Source: JADGHX01 sp035760965 (lineage in GTDB: Bacteria; Pseudomonadota; Gammaproteobacteria; Steroidobacterales; Steroidobacteraceae). Taken from it: a stretch of DNA of 64,000 bases. The notes beneath the pieces were generated by a model. It had not been told where the DNA came from. It searched no databases and saw nothing but the letters and a program-made list of their open reading frames with translations. The stretch lies in the NCBI GenBank assembly GCA_035760965.1, contig DASTRY010000030.1:1-64000 (forward strand), in the 5' to 3' direction. Positions 24,902 to 33,880 of this stretch are shown piece by piece (position 1 is the first letter of the stretch; the number at the start of each line of letters is the position of its first letter). A program made the position numbers and the translations under genes.

Positions 24902-26201
24902 CCGGAACGTCTTGCGCAGGCGCCGAGCCCGCGGCTCGGCGCCTTTCGTATTGCCTGCCGAGGGTCCACCCGCTCACAGCCCACATCCCGATCGCGATGA
25001 GGCCGACTCCGAGCACGCCGCCGGTGCCGAAGCCGAGCATGCGCAGCCCGGCCTGTCCCCAGGCGGACGTGAGATCGCCGAGCCGATAGATCACCGTATC
25101 GATGACGTTCTTCGCCTTGTAGCGATTTTCCTGCTCGACGACGGTGAAGCACGTTTCGCGTACCGGCCGGAAGATCGCGTACTGCGTCACCCGGCGCACG
25201 ACCTGCATCGCCTGCAGCACGAGCAGCGTCGGTGACAGCGCCATCAGGACGAACGAGATCGCCATCAGGATGGGATTCAGCAGCAAGCTCCCCGTGATGC
25301 CGAAACGTGTGATGTAGCGGCTCATACCGAAGAGGAGCACGAGGATCGAGCAGATGTTCACCGCGAGGTCGATGTCCGCGAGCGCACGCGTGCGGTCCGC
25401 GAGATCCGCGAACGTCCTCGTGACGATGTCCGTCTGCAGGAAGTAGCCGATGGTCGCGATCCAGGTCATGAGCAGCACGAACAAGGCCTGGTTCGCGAGG
25501 TACGCGGAGCTGAAGAGCGCGCGAAAACCGTCGAACAGATTCCCGGGCAGCTCGTGATCCATGGTGGAGGCCTGCGCTTCGGCGTGCGCCTCCTGCAGCC
25601 TCCGCTTCTCGCCGATGATCAGCACCACCAGCGCGAGCACGCCCGCAAGTCCGACAGCGGACAGCAACAGCAAGCCGCTGACGCCCACACTTTTGACGAA
25701 CAGCGACGTGACGAGCGGCCCGGCGACCGCGCCGCTGCTGCCGCCTGCCGCAATCGCGGGCAAGAGTCGCGACGCCTGAGCCGAGGTGAACGTGTCCACC
25801 ATCAGGCTCCAGAACACGGACACCATGAAGAGATTGATGACGCTGAACCACCAGTAGAAGGCGGCGGCGAGCCAGCGACTTTCCGGTGCGGCTCCGAACC
25901 ACACGTAAAAGCCCAGCACGTTCAGGATCAGGAGCGCGAACACGCCCGGCAAGACGCGCGACAGCTTGAAGGTGTCCGTGAGCCAGGCGAAGAGCGGCGA
26001 GACGATGAGCGTGAGGACGAGCGTGCCGGTGAACAGGTCCTGCAGGCGCTCGACGCCGAAGACCGTCGCCATGGCATCCCGCGTGGGCCGCAGAATGTAG
26101 TAGCTCGTCATCAGGACGAAGTTGCAGAGAAAACCGAGCGCGAGCGGCTTGCGCTCGTGCGGTGCGACCTTGGCGATCAGCGTGCTGAGCAAAACGGGCA
26201 T
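24861..26201 (-). CDS. ADP/ATP carrier-like (Tlc/Npt-type) MFS transporter
   Basis: 446 residues with about twelve hydrophobic segments. The N-terminal block (VAPHERKPLALGFLCNFVLM; SYYILRPTRDAMATVFGVER) is the signature region of the NTP/NDP exchange and Npt families. Further matches are LLPAIAAGGSSGAVAGPLVT, FLQTDIVTRTFADLADRTRA and the conserved RRVTQYAIFRPVRETCFTVV / YKAKNVIDTVIYRLGDLTSA. Obligate intracellular bacteria use this family to import ATP; free-living bacteria carry it with unknown substrates. The Ala/Pro-rich tail is encoded across the cytochrome c terminator. The ATG at 26201 lacks a clear Shine-Dalgarno sequence. It is divergent from the hibernation factor gene. Confidence 0.82.
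   Translation of the reverse strand: MPVLLSTLIAKVAPHERKPLALGFLCNFVLMTSYYILRPTRDAMATVFGVERLQDLFTGTLVLTLIVSPLFAWLTDTFKLSRVLPGVFALLILNVLGFYVWFGAAPESRWLAAAFYWWFSVINLFMVSVFWSLMVDTFTSAQASRLLPAIAAGGSSGAVAGPLVTSLFVKSVGVSGLLLLSAVGLAGVLALVVLIIGEKRRLQEAHAEAQASTMDHELPGNLFDGFRALFSSAYLANQALFVLLMTWIATIGYFLQTDIVTRTFADLADRTRALADIDLAVNICSILVLLFGMSRYITRFGITGSLLLNPILMAISFVLMALSPTLLVLQAMQVVRRVTQYAIFRPVRETCFTVVEQENRYKAKNVIDTVIYRLGDLTSAWGQAGLRMLGFGTGGVLGVGLIAIGMWAVSGWTLGRQYERRRAAGSAPAQDVPAIASPAASPPPPR
24918..24946 (+). terminator. Rho-independent terminator of the cytochrome c transcript
   Basis: A 12-bp stem AGGCGCCGAGCC / GGCTCGGCGCCT with a 3-base loop CGC, followed by a short T run (TTTcg). It begins 17 bases after the cytochrome stop and lies entirely within the 3' coding end of the convergent transporter gene. 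Confidence 0.75.
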
Positions 26202-26306
26202 CCACGTCGGGTTCGTCGGGCAATAGTAATCGACCGCCAGCCCCGCCCGCTCCGCGAAGGAACGGGACTTGCGGAACGCTCCGCAAGGCAGAAGCGGAGC
26301 TCGACC

Positions 26307-26708
26307 ATGCAAATACGAGTCAACTCGGATCACCACATCACCGGCGACGAGCGGATGAACGAGATCGTCACGAATCTCGTGACCGACGCCGTGGGCCGCT
26401 ACGCCGATCGCATCACACGGGTCGAGGTGCACCTGAACGACGTGAACGCCGCCAAGCACGGTGAGCGCGACAAACGCTGCATGATGGAGGCGCGCATCGG
26501 CGGGCTGGCCCCGATTGCCGTCACGCACGAGGCGGACAGCCTCCAGCTTGCGATGGAAGGTGCGGCGGAGAAGCTGGAGCGGGCCGTCTCGCGCGCGCTC
26601 GGAAAGCTCGCGGACAGCAAGGGCCCCGCGCCCCAAGACCGCGACGTCGCGACCACCGAAGACCTGCAGCGTCTCGAGGTGACGGACCTGCGGCGCCGCC
26701 GCCACTGA
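26307..26708 (+). CDS. Ribosome hibernation promoting factor / sigma-54 modulation protein family
   Basis: 133 residues of the HPF/RaiA fold: MQIRVNSDHHITGDERMNEI, AVGRYADRITRVEVHLNDVN, DKRCMMEARIGGLAPIAVTH and LQLAMEGAAEKLERAVSRAL. HPF proteins bind the decoding centre of the 30S subunit and silence ribosomes in stationary phase or stress. The long HPF C-terminal dimerisation domain is absent, so this is a short type with a basic tail (LEVTDLRRRRH). The start has GGAG 7 bases upstream. It stands divergent from the transporter. Confidence 0.88.
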   Translation: MQIRVNSDHHITGDERMNEIVTNLVTDAVGRYADRITRVEVHLNDVNAAKHGERDKRCMMEARIGGLAPIAVTHEADSLQLAMEGAAEKLERAVSRALGKLADSKGPAPQDRDVATTEDLQRLEVTDLRRRRH

Positions 26709-26819
26709 TCAGGAAGACCGCGGCCGGCGAGCGGACTGCCGGCCGGGGTCGCTCGAACGTATCCTCGAGCTGGCCGCGCGGACCGTGGCGCGGCTGTGTC
26801 CGCGTCCGGGAGGTCTCGC

Positions 26820-28958
26820 GTGAAGCTCACGTCCCTTGCTCTCGCTTCGCTGCTGTGGATCGCGTCCGCGGCATTCGGTCAGCAGCCTGCCTCGCAACCG
26901 CCGCAAACCGCCTCGGGTCCGGCGTACATCCAGTGGCTGGAAGAGCGCTCGATGCTGCATCAAGCGCAGATCGTCGCGCGCGCCTATTCCGGCAACTCGA
27001 ATCAGTGGCAGCACCCGTACGGGGTGCCGCAACCGCGGGCCGCCACCGCGCGTGCTTCGGTGTGGTTCACCGCCTATCCCGCGTCGACGATCGCTGCCGC
27101 GCCGGGCATGTCCGTGCTTGCGACGCTCGCCGACGAGCGCTTGTGGCGCGCGTTCCAGGACATCGGCATTCAGGCGATCCACACGAGCCCGATGAAGCGC
27201 TCGGGCGGCATCACCGATCTCGCGTACACGCCGTCGATCGATGGGAATTTCGATCGCATCGGATTCGACATCGATCCGGCTTTCGGCACGGAAGCGGACT
27301 ACAAGAAGATGGTCGCGGCCGCGCGCGCGCACGGTGCGATCGTGATCGGCGATGTCGTGCCGGGACACACGGGCAAAGGCCCCGATTTCCGTCTCGCCGA
27401 GCGCGCGTACGCCGACTACCCCGGCCTCTACCACATGGTGCAGATCAAGCCGGCCGACTGGAATCTGCTGCCGCCCGTGCCGCCGGGTCGCGACTCCGTC
27501 AATCTCCAGCCCCCGACGGTGAATGCGCTGCAGGCGAAGGGCTACATCGTGGGTATGCTCTCGTCGCGCATATTCTATGAGCCCGGCGTGAAGGAGTCGG
27601 ACTGGAGCGCGACCGACATCGTGCGCGGCGTCGACGGCGTGGAGCGGCGCTGGGTGTATCTGCACTACTTCAAGGAAGGCCAGCCGACGCTGAACTGGCT
27701 CGATCCGAGCTTCGCCGCCGAGCGGCTCGTGATCGGCGATGCGGTCCACGAGATCGGCGTGCTGGGCGATGGCGGCATCCGTCTCGACGCCAACGGTCTG
27801 CTCGGGATCGAGCGCGACACGCACGGCCGCGTCTGGTCGGAGGGCCATCCGCTCTCGGTCACGGCGAATCAGCTGATCGGCGACATGGTTCGCAAGCTCG
27901 GCGGCTTCACCTTCCAGGAGCTGGCGCTGCCGCTCGACGATCTGCGAGTCATGTCCGCCGGCGGGCCCGATCTCTCGTACGACTTCTTCACGCGGCCCGC
28001 CTACGACCACGCGCTGCTCACCGGCGACGCCGAGTTCCTGCGTCTCGTTCATCGGCTCATGCGCCGGTACGACGTCGACACGGGGGCGCTGATCCACGCG
28101 CTGCAGAATCACGACGAGCTGACGATGGGCATCGGACACTTCCACGCGCACGGCAACGAGCGGTTCCCGTTTCACGGCCGCGAGATGACGGGCGATCAGA
28201 TTCGCGACACGGTGCGCGACGAGATGTACAGCCGGCTCTTGCGCGGGCCCGATCCCTATAACCTGAAATTCGGCGACGGCGTTGCGAGCACCACGGCGAC
28301 GGTCATCGCCTCGACGCTCGGCATTCGCGATCTCACGAAGCTCTCCAAACGCGACATCGAGAAGATCGAGCAGTTGCATCTGCTGCTCGCGTTCTACAAC
28401 GCCTTTCAGCCCGGCGTGTTTGCGCTCTCGGGCTGGGACCTCGTCGGCGCGCTCACGCTGCCGCAAGCCGCCGTGCGCGATCGGCTCGCCGATGGCGACA
28501 CGCGCTGGATCAATCGCGGTGCCTACGACCTCATCGGCTCGAACCGGCGTGCGACCGTATCGTCGGCGGGGTTGCCGCGTGCGCGAGCGCTGTACGGGTC
28601 GCTGCCGCAGCAGCTGAAGGACCCGCACTCATTCGCCTCGCAACTCGCGCACATGCTGAAGGTGCGCGCGGAGATGCAGCTCTACGCCGCGCACGTCGTC
28701 GATATTCCAAACGTCGAGTCGCGCGGGCTGTTCGTGGAGCTGCACGAGCTGCCGGAAAATCGGGGCCTCGAATTGACCGCGATCAACTTCGGCGCAACAC
28801 CCGTCGACGAGCGCGTCGCAGTCGGCGCAGCCTCCGCTCACGCCAGCGCGCGCAACGCGCTCGATCCCCAATCGCCGCCGGCGGAAATCGATGCGGACGG
28901 AAAACTGCGTGTGCAATTGCCGGCTTACACCGGCGTCGCGTGGATCATCACACGCTGA
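26820..28958 (+). CDS. Secreted GH13 alpha-amylase-family enzyme
   Basis: 712 residues from a GTG with GGGAGG about 7 bases upstream. The signal peptide is LTSLALASLLWIASAAFGQQ. The GH13 conserved regions are present: region I IVIGDVVPGHTGKG, region II GDGGIRLDANGLLG with nucleophile Asp323, region III GGFTFQELALPLDD with acid/base Glu367, and region IV IHALQNHDELTMGIGHF with transition-state Asp432. The region between I and II is long (about 190 residues). The C-terminal part (about 600-712) looks like the usual beta domain. Exact specificity (maltogenic amylase, glucosidase or trehalose-synthase-like) is not visible. It is the first gene of the receptor-GH65 locus. Confidence 0.88.
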   Translation: MKLTSLALASLLWIASAAFGQQPASQPPQTASGPAYIQWLEERSMLHQAQIVARAYSGNSNQWQHPYGVPQPRAATARASVWFTAYPASTIAAAPGMSVLATLADERLWRAFQDIGIQAIHTSPMKRSGGITDLAYTPSIDGNFDRIGFDIDPAFGTEADYKKMVAAARAHGAIVIGDVVPGHTGKGPDFRLAERAYADYPGLYHMVQIKPADWNLLPPVPPGRDSVNLQPPTVNALQAKGYIVGMLSSRIFYEPGVKESDWSATDIVRGVDGVERRWVYLHYFKEGQPTLNWLDPSFAAERLVIGDAVHEIGVLGDGGIRLDANGLLGIERDTHGRVWSEGHPLSVTANQLIGDMVRKLGGFTFQELALPLDDLRVMSAGGPDLSYDFFTRPAYDHALLTGDAEFLRLVHRLMRRYDVDTGALIHALQNHDELTMGIGHFHAHGNERFPFHGREMTGDQIRDTVRDEMYSRLLRGPDPYNLKFGDGVASTTATVIASTLGIRDLTKLSKRDIEKIEQLHLLLAFYNAFQPGVFALSGWDLVGALTLPQAAVRDRLADGDTRWINRGAYDLIGSNRRATVSSAGLPRARALYGSLPQQLKDPHSFASQLAHMLKVRAEMQLYAAHVVDIPNVESRGLFVELHELPENRGLELTAINFGATPVDERVAVGAASAHASARNALDPQSPPAEIDADGKLRVQLPAYTGVAWIITR

Positions 28959-28966
28959 CGCTCGAG

Positions 28967-28996
28967 TTGGCACTCGTTTCGGGCGTCGGCTAGGAT
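28967..28996 (+). promoter_or_regulatory. Putative sigma-70 promoter for the receptor-GH65 unit
   Basis: TTGGCA and TAGGAT are separated by 18 bases, starting 9 bases after the GH13 stop and about 95 bases before the TonB-receptor ATG. The long leader suggests room for regulation. The elements match the consensus at five and four of six positions. Confidence 0.35.
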
Positions 28997-29092
28997 ACGC
29001 GCCACAATGAGCTGCGCGGCGGACGCGCAACATCGAACAGGAATTCGTCTTCGGGGCCGGTGTAGTCGCACTCGAGCACTGGGGAGAGGCTC

Positions 29093-31582
29093 ATGAATCA
29101 TGGAGCACTGATTCACTCCGCGCGCCTCGTTGGCATCGCGGTCACGTTCGCACCCTGTCTCCTGTACGCACAGGATCAGCAGCAGCCGCAGGAACCGACC
29201 ACCGGACCTTCGCTGCAGGAAGTCGTCGTCACGGCGACGGCCACATCGGTTCGCAAGCTCGATGCGAGCTACACCATCGTCACGGCCGATCAGGAGCAGA
29301 TCCGGCGCGCGAATCCGAAGAGCACGGCGGACCTGCTGAAGATCTCGCCGGGCATCTGGCCCGAGTCCACCGGCGGGCAGACGGGCGCGAACATCGAAGT
29401 CGCCGGCTTCCCCACCGGCGGCGATGCGCCCTATTTCACCGTGCAGTTGATGGGGTCTCCGCTCTACGGCATGCCGACGCTGTCGTTCTTCGAGCAGTCG
29501 ACGATCATGCGGCTCGACGACACGATCGAGCGCGTGGAGATCGTGCAAGGCGGACCGTCCGTCGTTTTCGCCGATGCACAGCCCGGCGCAACGGCGAATT
29601 TCATCCTGCGGCGCGGCTCGCGCGACCCGACCGGCAACCTCGGTTTCACGTACGGCTCGGAAAATCTCGCGCGCGTCGACGGCTTCTACGGGTTCCCCGT
29701 GGGCGGCGAGTGGGTCGGTAGCGTCGGCGGCTTCTATCGCGTCTCCGACGGCGTGCGCGATCCGCAGTACAAGGCCGACAAGGGCGGGCAGTTCACGGCG
29801 ACGCTGTCGCGCGACTTCGACAATGCGCGGCTGATGTTCTACGGGCGCTACTTGAACGACAAGAATCAGTTCATCACGCCGATTCCGCTCATCCAGACCG
29901 GCACCGACCACTTCCACGCATATCCGGGATTCGATCCGCTGAAGGGCACCTACAACAGCGAGGCCCTGCGGCATGTGTTCCTACCCTCCTATCCCGGCGG
30001 CGGCACGAACGCGGACCTCGCCGACGGGCGCGGCGCCGACTTCGGCTTCCTCGGCGGCAATCTCGACTGGGAGTTCGGCGAGGGCTGGTCCCTCACCGAT
30101 CGCCTGCTCGTGAACGGCGGCACGGCGGACACGAACGCGCTCTTCTCCTCCAGCAATCCGGCGACCCTGGTGGAAGAGCTCTTCACGCTGCCCACCGATC
30201 TCGGCGGCTTCGCGTTGCCGGCCGGCGCGGTGGCGGTTTCGGAATTCGTGGGCGGCGGGCCGGTCGATCCGGACCAGAGCGTCATCAAGCAGGGCTGGTG
30301 GCACATTCACAAGCGCCTGCGCAACGTGAACAACGACCTGCGCGTCAGCAAGAAGATCTTCACGGACAACACGCTCACGCTCGGCGCCTATCTCGCCTAC
30401 TACGAGATGGACGACAAGTGGTCGCTCGGCAATACGATGCTGATGACGAACGAGCCGAACGCCCGTCCCATCACGGTGAACTACACCTCCGGCGGTCAGA
30501 CCTTCTCCCTGACCGACCCGCAGGGATTCTCGGATTTCAGCGGCTTCCACATCATCGAGCGCGGGCACGCGAGCAACAAGGCGATCTATCTCTCCGACTC
30601 GTGGCGCCTCGACAAGTGGCTGCTCGATGCGTCCTACCGATATGAGTGGCTGGATGCGACCAACCGCGTCTGCAATCTCGTGAAACGCAACATCGACGGC
30701 AATCCGCTCACGCTGTACGACAACGCCGTCGACACTTGCGACGGCACGTTCGCGGTGACGGACTACAGCCCGAGTCACGGCTCGTGGACGGCGGGCGTGA
30801 ACTACACGCTGCTCGAGAACATGAGCGTGTACGCGCGCTACAACGAAGGCGTGCACTTCTCGGACTTCGACAACGGCATTCGCGGCAGCACGAGCGATGC
30901 GCCGCCGCCGCTTGCGACGGTGTCCAACCGCGAGATCGGCTGGAAATGGCAAACGAGCTGGATCTACGCGGACATCAGCGCCTACCGCAAAGTCTTCAAC
31001 GGCATTCCGTACACGCCCTCGAACGGGCTCGGCGTGCCGCTGACGGGACAGCGCTTCTTCTACGGAGCCGACTCGAAGGGCGTCAACGTCAATCTGGCGG
31101 TGACGCCGATCAAGAACCTGACGGTGCAATTCGTCGGCAACTATCTCGACGGACGCTACACGCACTACGACGCGTGTGTGCCCTACGTGAACTTCGTCGT
31201 CGGCAACGGTTGCGCGCGCATCGAAGGTCAGATGCTGCAGCGCCAGCCGAAGATCCGGTTCGCCGTGCAGCCGAGCTATACGCAGCCCATGCCCTGGGGT
31301 GACATGAACGTGTTCGTCACGTACTCGCACGTCGGCAAGCACACGCAGGATCAGTCGGGACTGCAGCAGCTCGGCACGTACGACACGCTCGACTTCGGCA
31401 TCAGCGCGAATGTCGGCGACAACTGGCAGTTCCGCATTCAGGGGACGAACGTGACCAACGAGCTCGGGCTCACCGAGAGCAACTCGCGCATCTTCGGACC
31501 GGCCGCCGGTGCGGGCGGTGTCATCCTGGCGCGACCGCTCGAGGGACGGGAGGTCAACGGGCAAGTGGTCTACAAGTTTTAG
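29093..31582 (+). CDS. TonB-dependent receptor of the alpha-glucoside locus
   Basis: 829 residues. A signal peptide ends at ...FAPCLLYAQDQ. A TonB-box-like LQEVVVTATAT follows, then the plug (YTIVTADQEQIRRANPKSTA; LLKISPGIWPESTGGQTGAN; VEIVQGGPSVVFADAQPGAT). A beta-barrel follows to the end with QGTNVTNELGLTESNSRIF and a terminal aromatic residue (NGQVVYKF) as in outer-membrane proteins. There is no STN domain, so no FecIR signalling is expected. The plug reads GGPSVVFADAQPGA where most receptors have GxxSxxxGxxAxxG. GGGGAGAG precedes the ATG. Its place between secreted GH13 and GH65 enzymes suggests import of their oligosaccharide substrate or product. Confidence 0.92.
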   Translation: MNHGALIHSARLVGIAVTFAPCLLYAQDQQQPQEPTTGPSLQEVVVTATATSVRKLDASYTIVTADQEQIRRANPKSTADLLKISPGIWPESTGGQTGANIEVAGFPTGGDAPYFTVQLMGSPLYGMPTLSFFEQSTIMRLDDTIERVEIVQGGPSVVFADAQPGATANFILRRGSRDPTGNLGFTYGSENLARVDGFYGFPVGGEWVGSVGGFYRVSDGVRDPQYKADKGGQFTATLSRDFDNARLMFYGRYLNDKNQFITPIPLIQTGTDHFHAYPGFDPLKGTYNSEALRHVFLPSYPGGGTNADLADGRGADFGFLGGNLDWEFGEGWSLTDRLLVNGGTADTNALFSSSNPATLVEELFTLPTDLGGFALPAGAVAVSEFVGGGPVDPDQSVIKQGWWHIHKRLRNVNNDLRVSKKIFTDNTLTLGAYLAYYEMDDKWSLGNTMLMTNEPNARPITVNYTSGGQTFSLTDPQGFSDFSGFHIIERGHASNKAIYLSDSWRLDKWLLDASYRYEWLDATNRVCNLVKRNIDGNPLTLYDNAVDTCDGTFAVTDYSPSHGSWTAGVNYTLLENMSVYARYNEGVHFSDFDNGIRGSTSDAPPPLATVSNREIGWKWQTSWIYADISAYRKVFNGIPYTPSNGLGVPLTGQRFFYGADSKGVNVNLAVTPIKNLTVQFVGNYLDGRYTHYDACVPYVNFVVGNGCARIEGQMLQRQPKIRFAVQPSYTQPMPWGDMNVFVTYSHVGKHTQDQSGLQQLGTYDTLDFGISANVGDNWQFRIQGTNVTNELGLTESNSRIFGPAAGAGGVILARPLEGREVNGQVVYKF

Positions 31583-31600
31583 CCGCGACCTCTGCAGCGC

Positions 31601-33880
31601 ATGAGATACCGACCGCGTCTACTTGCGGCCGCGATCGGCTGCGTCGTGCTCGTTGCGCACGCGCAGACCGATCCCGGCTTTCTGCTCACGGCAACGAGCC
31701 AGGACCTCGCGCAGTACTTCCCGACGTATCTCGCGAACGGCTATGTCTCGACGATGACCGGCCCGAAGGGGACCGAGAACAATCTGTCGTACATGGTCGC
31801 ATTCATGGACTACACGGCCGAGGACATCGCGCGACCGGCGGCCATCCCCGGCTGGAGCGGCATCGACTACAGCACGGGTAAATCCACGGCCGGCGAGTTC
31901 TGGCTCAACGATGTGCGGCTCGAGCCCAAATTCTTCGCGAACTATGCGCAGACGCTGAACCTGCGCGATGCGACGCTGACGACTTCATACCGCTTCACCG
32001 ATCCGAGCCAGAAGAGCACGGACATCAGCGTCGTCACGTTCGTGAGCCAGGCCGCGCCGCACATGGCCGCGACACAGCTCTCCGTGACCCCCGATTTCGA
32101 TGGGACGATCCAGCTGTGGTTTCCCTTCACGCTCTGGGCGCCTCACCAGCCGCGCTTTCCGATTCGCACCATGACCGGCGAGCAGATGCTCGCGGCGGTG
32201 GCCGCGAACAACATGAGCGTGCTCACACCTATCAATCACGCCACGCCGGATCGAGCGCCGGTTTGGTATCGCGGTACGACGCACGTGCTCGCGAAGGGCG
32301 CAGATACTCACGGCTTGACGTTCTGGCTGGACGGTCGCGCCGAACGCGGATTGACGATGGCGCAGGCGGCGGCGATCGGAGTGCCCGACGACGTGCACGT
32401 GCAAGACGTCACGCTCGTGAACGACGAGTATCGGCTCGGCTTGCGGCTTCGCGTTCCCGTTCGGAGAGGCACGACTTATCGATTCACCAAGTACGTCGCG
32501 CTCGCGCGCCAGGGCTGGGGCGGTGACGCGAAGGAAACACTGGCGCTCGCCACTGCGGCTCGGCGCGAGGGCTTCGACGGACTGCTCGAGGCGCATCGCG
32601 CGGCATGGCATCGCCTCTGGGAGTCCGACATCGTGATCGAAGGCGGCGATCCGAAGGTCCAGCAGGCCGTGCGCTCGGATCTGTACTATCTGCTGTCGAA
32701 CACGACCGTCGGCACCTCATGGCCGGTCGCGGCCTGCGCGCTCACGCCCAACTACGCCGGCCACACGTTCTGGGACAGCGACTCTTGGGTGTTCCCTGCC
32801 CTGCTGCTCTTCCATCCCGATCGTGCGAAGCCGCTGGTCGCGTTCCGCTATCGAACGATGCAGCCGGCGCGCGACCGGGCCCGACAGTACGGCGTGAAGG
32901 GCACGATGTATCCGTGGGAAGCCGATCCCGAAACGGGCGTCGATCACACGCCGTACTTTGCGTACGGCGTGTTTCGCGAGATCCACGTCAACGCCGACAT
33001 CGCGATTGCCCAGTGGCAGTACTACCAAGCCACCGGGGACAAGGCCTGGCTGAAGGAGCAAGGCTGGCCCGTGATCCGTGAAATCGCCGAGTTCTGGGTC
33101 AGCCGTGTCACGTACAACGACACCTTGCATCGATACGAGATCCACCACGTCACCTCGCCGGACGAGGCGTACGACGATGTGCCGAACGACTCGTTCACGA
33201 ACGCCGCCGCTCGCAAGGCGCTGGACATCGCGACGGCCGCCGCGCGGCTCGTCGGGGCGCGACCCGATCCGAAGTGGGCGGACATCTCGCGCCGCATGTT
33301 CATTCCGTTCGACGAGAAAGCGCAGCGCTATCTCGATTTCGATGCGAGCGTCCCGCACGACAAGGTCACGTGGATGGGTTCCTCGCTCTCGTGGTTGAGC
33401 TATCCGAACCTCGACCTGCCGATGTCGCCGACCGTGCGGCGGAACAATTTCGAGTTCCAGCTCAACGAGCTGAAGGTGCACGGCGACGATCCGAACGAGA
33501 TGATGATGGTGATGCTCGCCGTGCACGCGGCCGAGCTCGGCGACGGCAAGGAAGCGGGCGCGTGGATCGCGCGCAACCTCGTCGGGTTCCTGAAACCGCC
33601 GTTCAACGTGCGCAGCGAGACCGTGCAGAACAACGCCGGCTACATCCTCGCGACGTCCGCCGGCTTCGTGCAGAGCTTCGTCTACGGGCTCACCGGGCTG
33701 CGCATCGACGACAAGGGCTTGAGCCAGGTGTATCCGCCGGTGCTACCGGACGGCTGGCGATCCCTCACGCTGAAGAACGTCGCGTATCGCGGCACGCGCT
33801 ACGACTTCGTCGTCGCGCGCGACGCGAGCGGCAAAGTGGCGCTAACGCGTAGACCGGTCGCTGGCAGCGCTCGTCACTGA
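31601..33880 (+). CDS. Secreted GH65-type glycoside hydrolase (acid trehalase/kojibiose-like)
   Basis: 759 residues with a signal peptide (LLAAAIGCVVLVAHAQ). An N-terminal beta-sandwich (about 30-310) precedes an (alpha/alpha)6 barrel. GH65 hallmarks include NYAGHTFWDSDSWVFPALLL, the proposed catalytic acid Glu522 in YEIHHVTSPDEAYDDVPNDS, FTNAAARKALDIATAAAR, and the late ETVQNNAGYILATSAGFVQS and SFVYGLTGLRI. GH65 covers trehalose, maltose and kojibiose phosphorylases and the secreted acid trehalases; export to the periplasm favours a hydrolase. It begins 18 bases after the receptor stop, so the two are co-transcribed. Its 3' end overlaps the convergent PQQ dehydrogenase gene by 7 bases. Confidence 0.85.
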   Translation: MRYRPRLLAAAIGCVVLVAHAQTDPGFLLTATSQDLAQYFPTYLANGYVSTMTGPKGTENNLSYMVAFMDYTAEDIARPAAIPGWSGIDYSTGKSTAGEFWLNDVRLEPKFFANYAQTLNLRDATLTTSYRFTDPSQKSTDISVVTFVSQAAPHMAATQLSVTPDFDGTIQLWFPFTLWAPHQPRFPIRTMTGEQMLAAVAANNMSVLTPINHATPDRAPVWYRGTTHVLAKGADTHGLTFWLDGRAERGLTMAQAAAIGVPDDVHVQDVTLVNDEYRLGLRLRVPVRRGTTYRFTKYVALARQGWGGDAKETLALATAARREGFDGLLEAHRAAWHRLWESDIVIEGGDPKVQQAVRSDLYYLLSNTTVGTSWPVAACALTPNYAGHTFWDSDSWVFPALLLFHPDRAKPLVAFRYRTMQPARDRARQYGVKGTMYPWEADPETGVDHTPYFAYGVFREIHVNADIAIAQWQYYQATGDKAWLKEQGWPVIREIAEFWVSRVTYNDTLHRYEIHHVTSPDEAYDDVPNDSFTNAAARKALDIATAAARLVGARPDPKWADISRRMFIPFDEKAQRYLDFDASVPHDKVTWMGSSLSWLSYPNLDLPMSPTVRRNNFEFQLNELKVHGDDPNEMMMVMLAVHAAELGDGKEAGAWIARNLVGFLKPPFNVRSETVQNNAGYILATSAGFVQSFVYGLTGLRIDDKGLSQVYPPVLPDGWRSLTLKNVAYRGTRYDFVVARDASGKVALTRRPVAGSARH

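Noticed and set aside
29981..31564. 527-residue minus-strand open frame under the TonB receptor
   Set aside because: Shadow of the receptor's codon bias; no signal, domain or start context.
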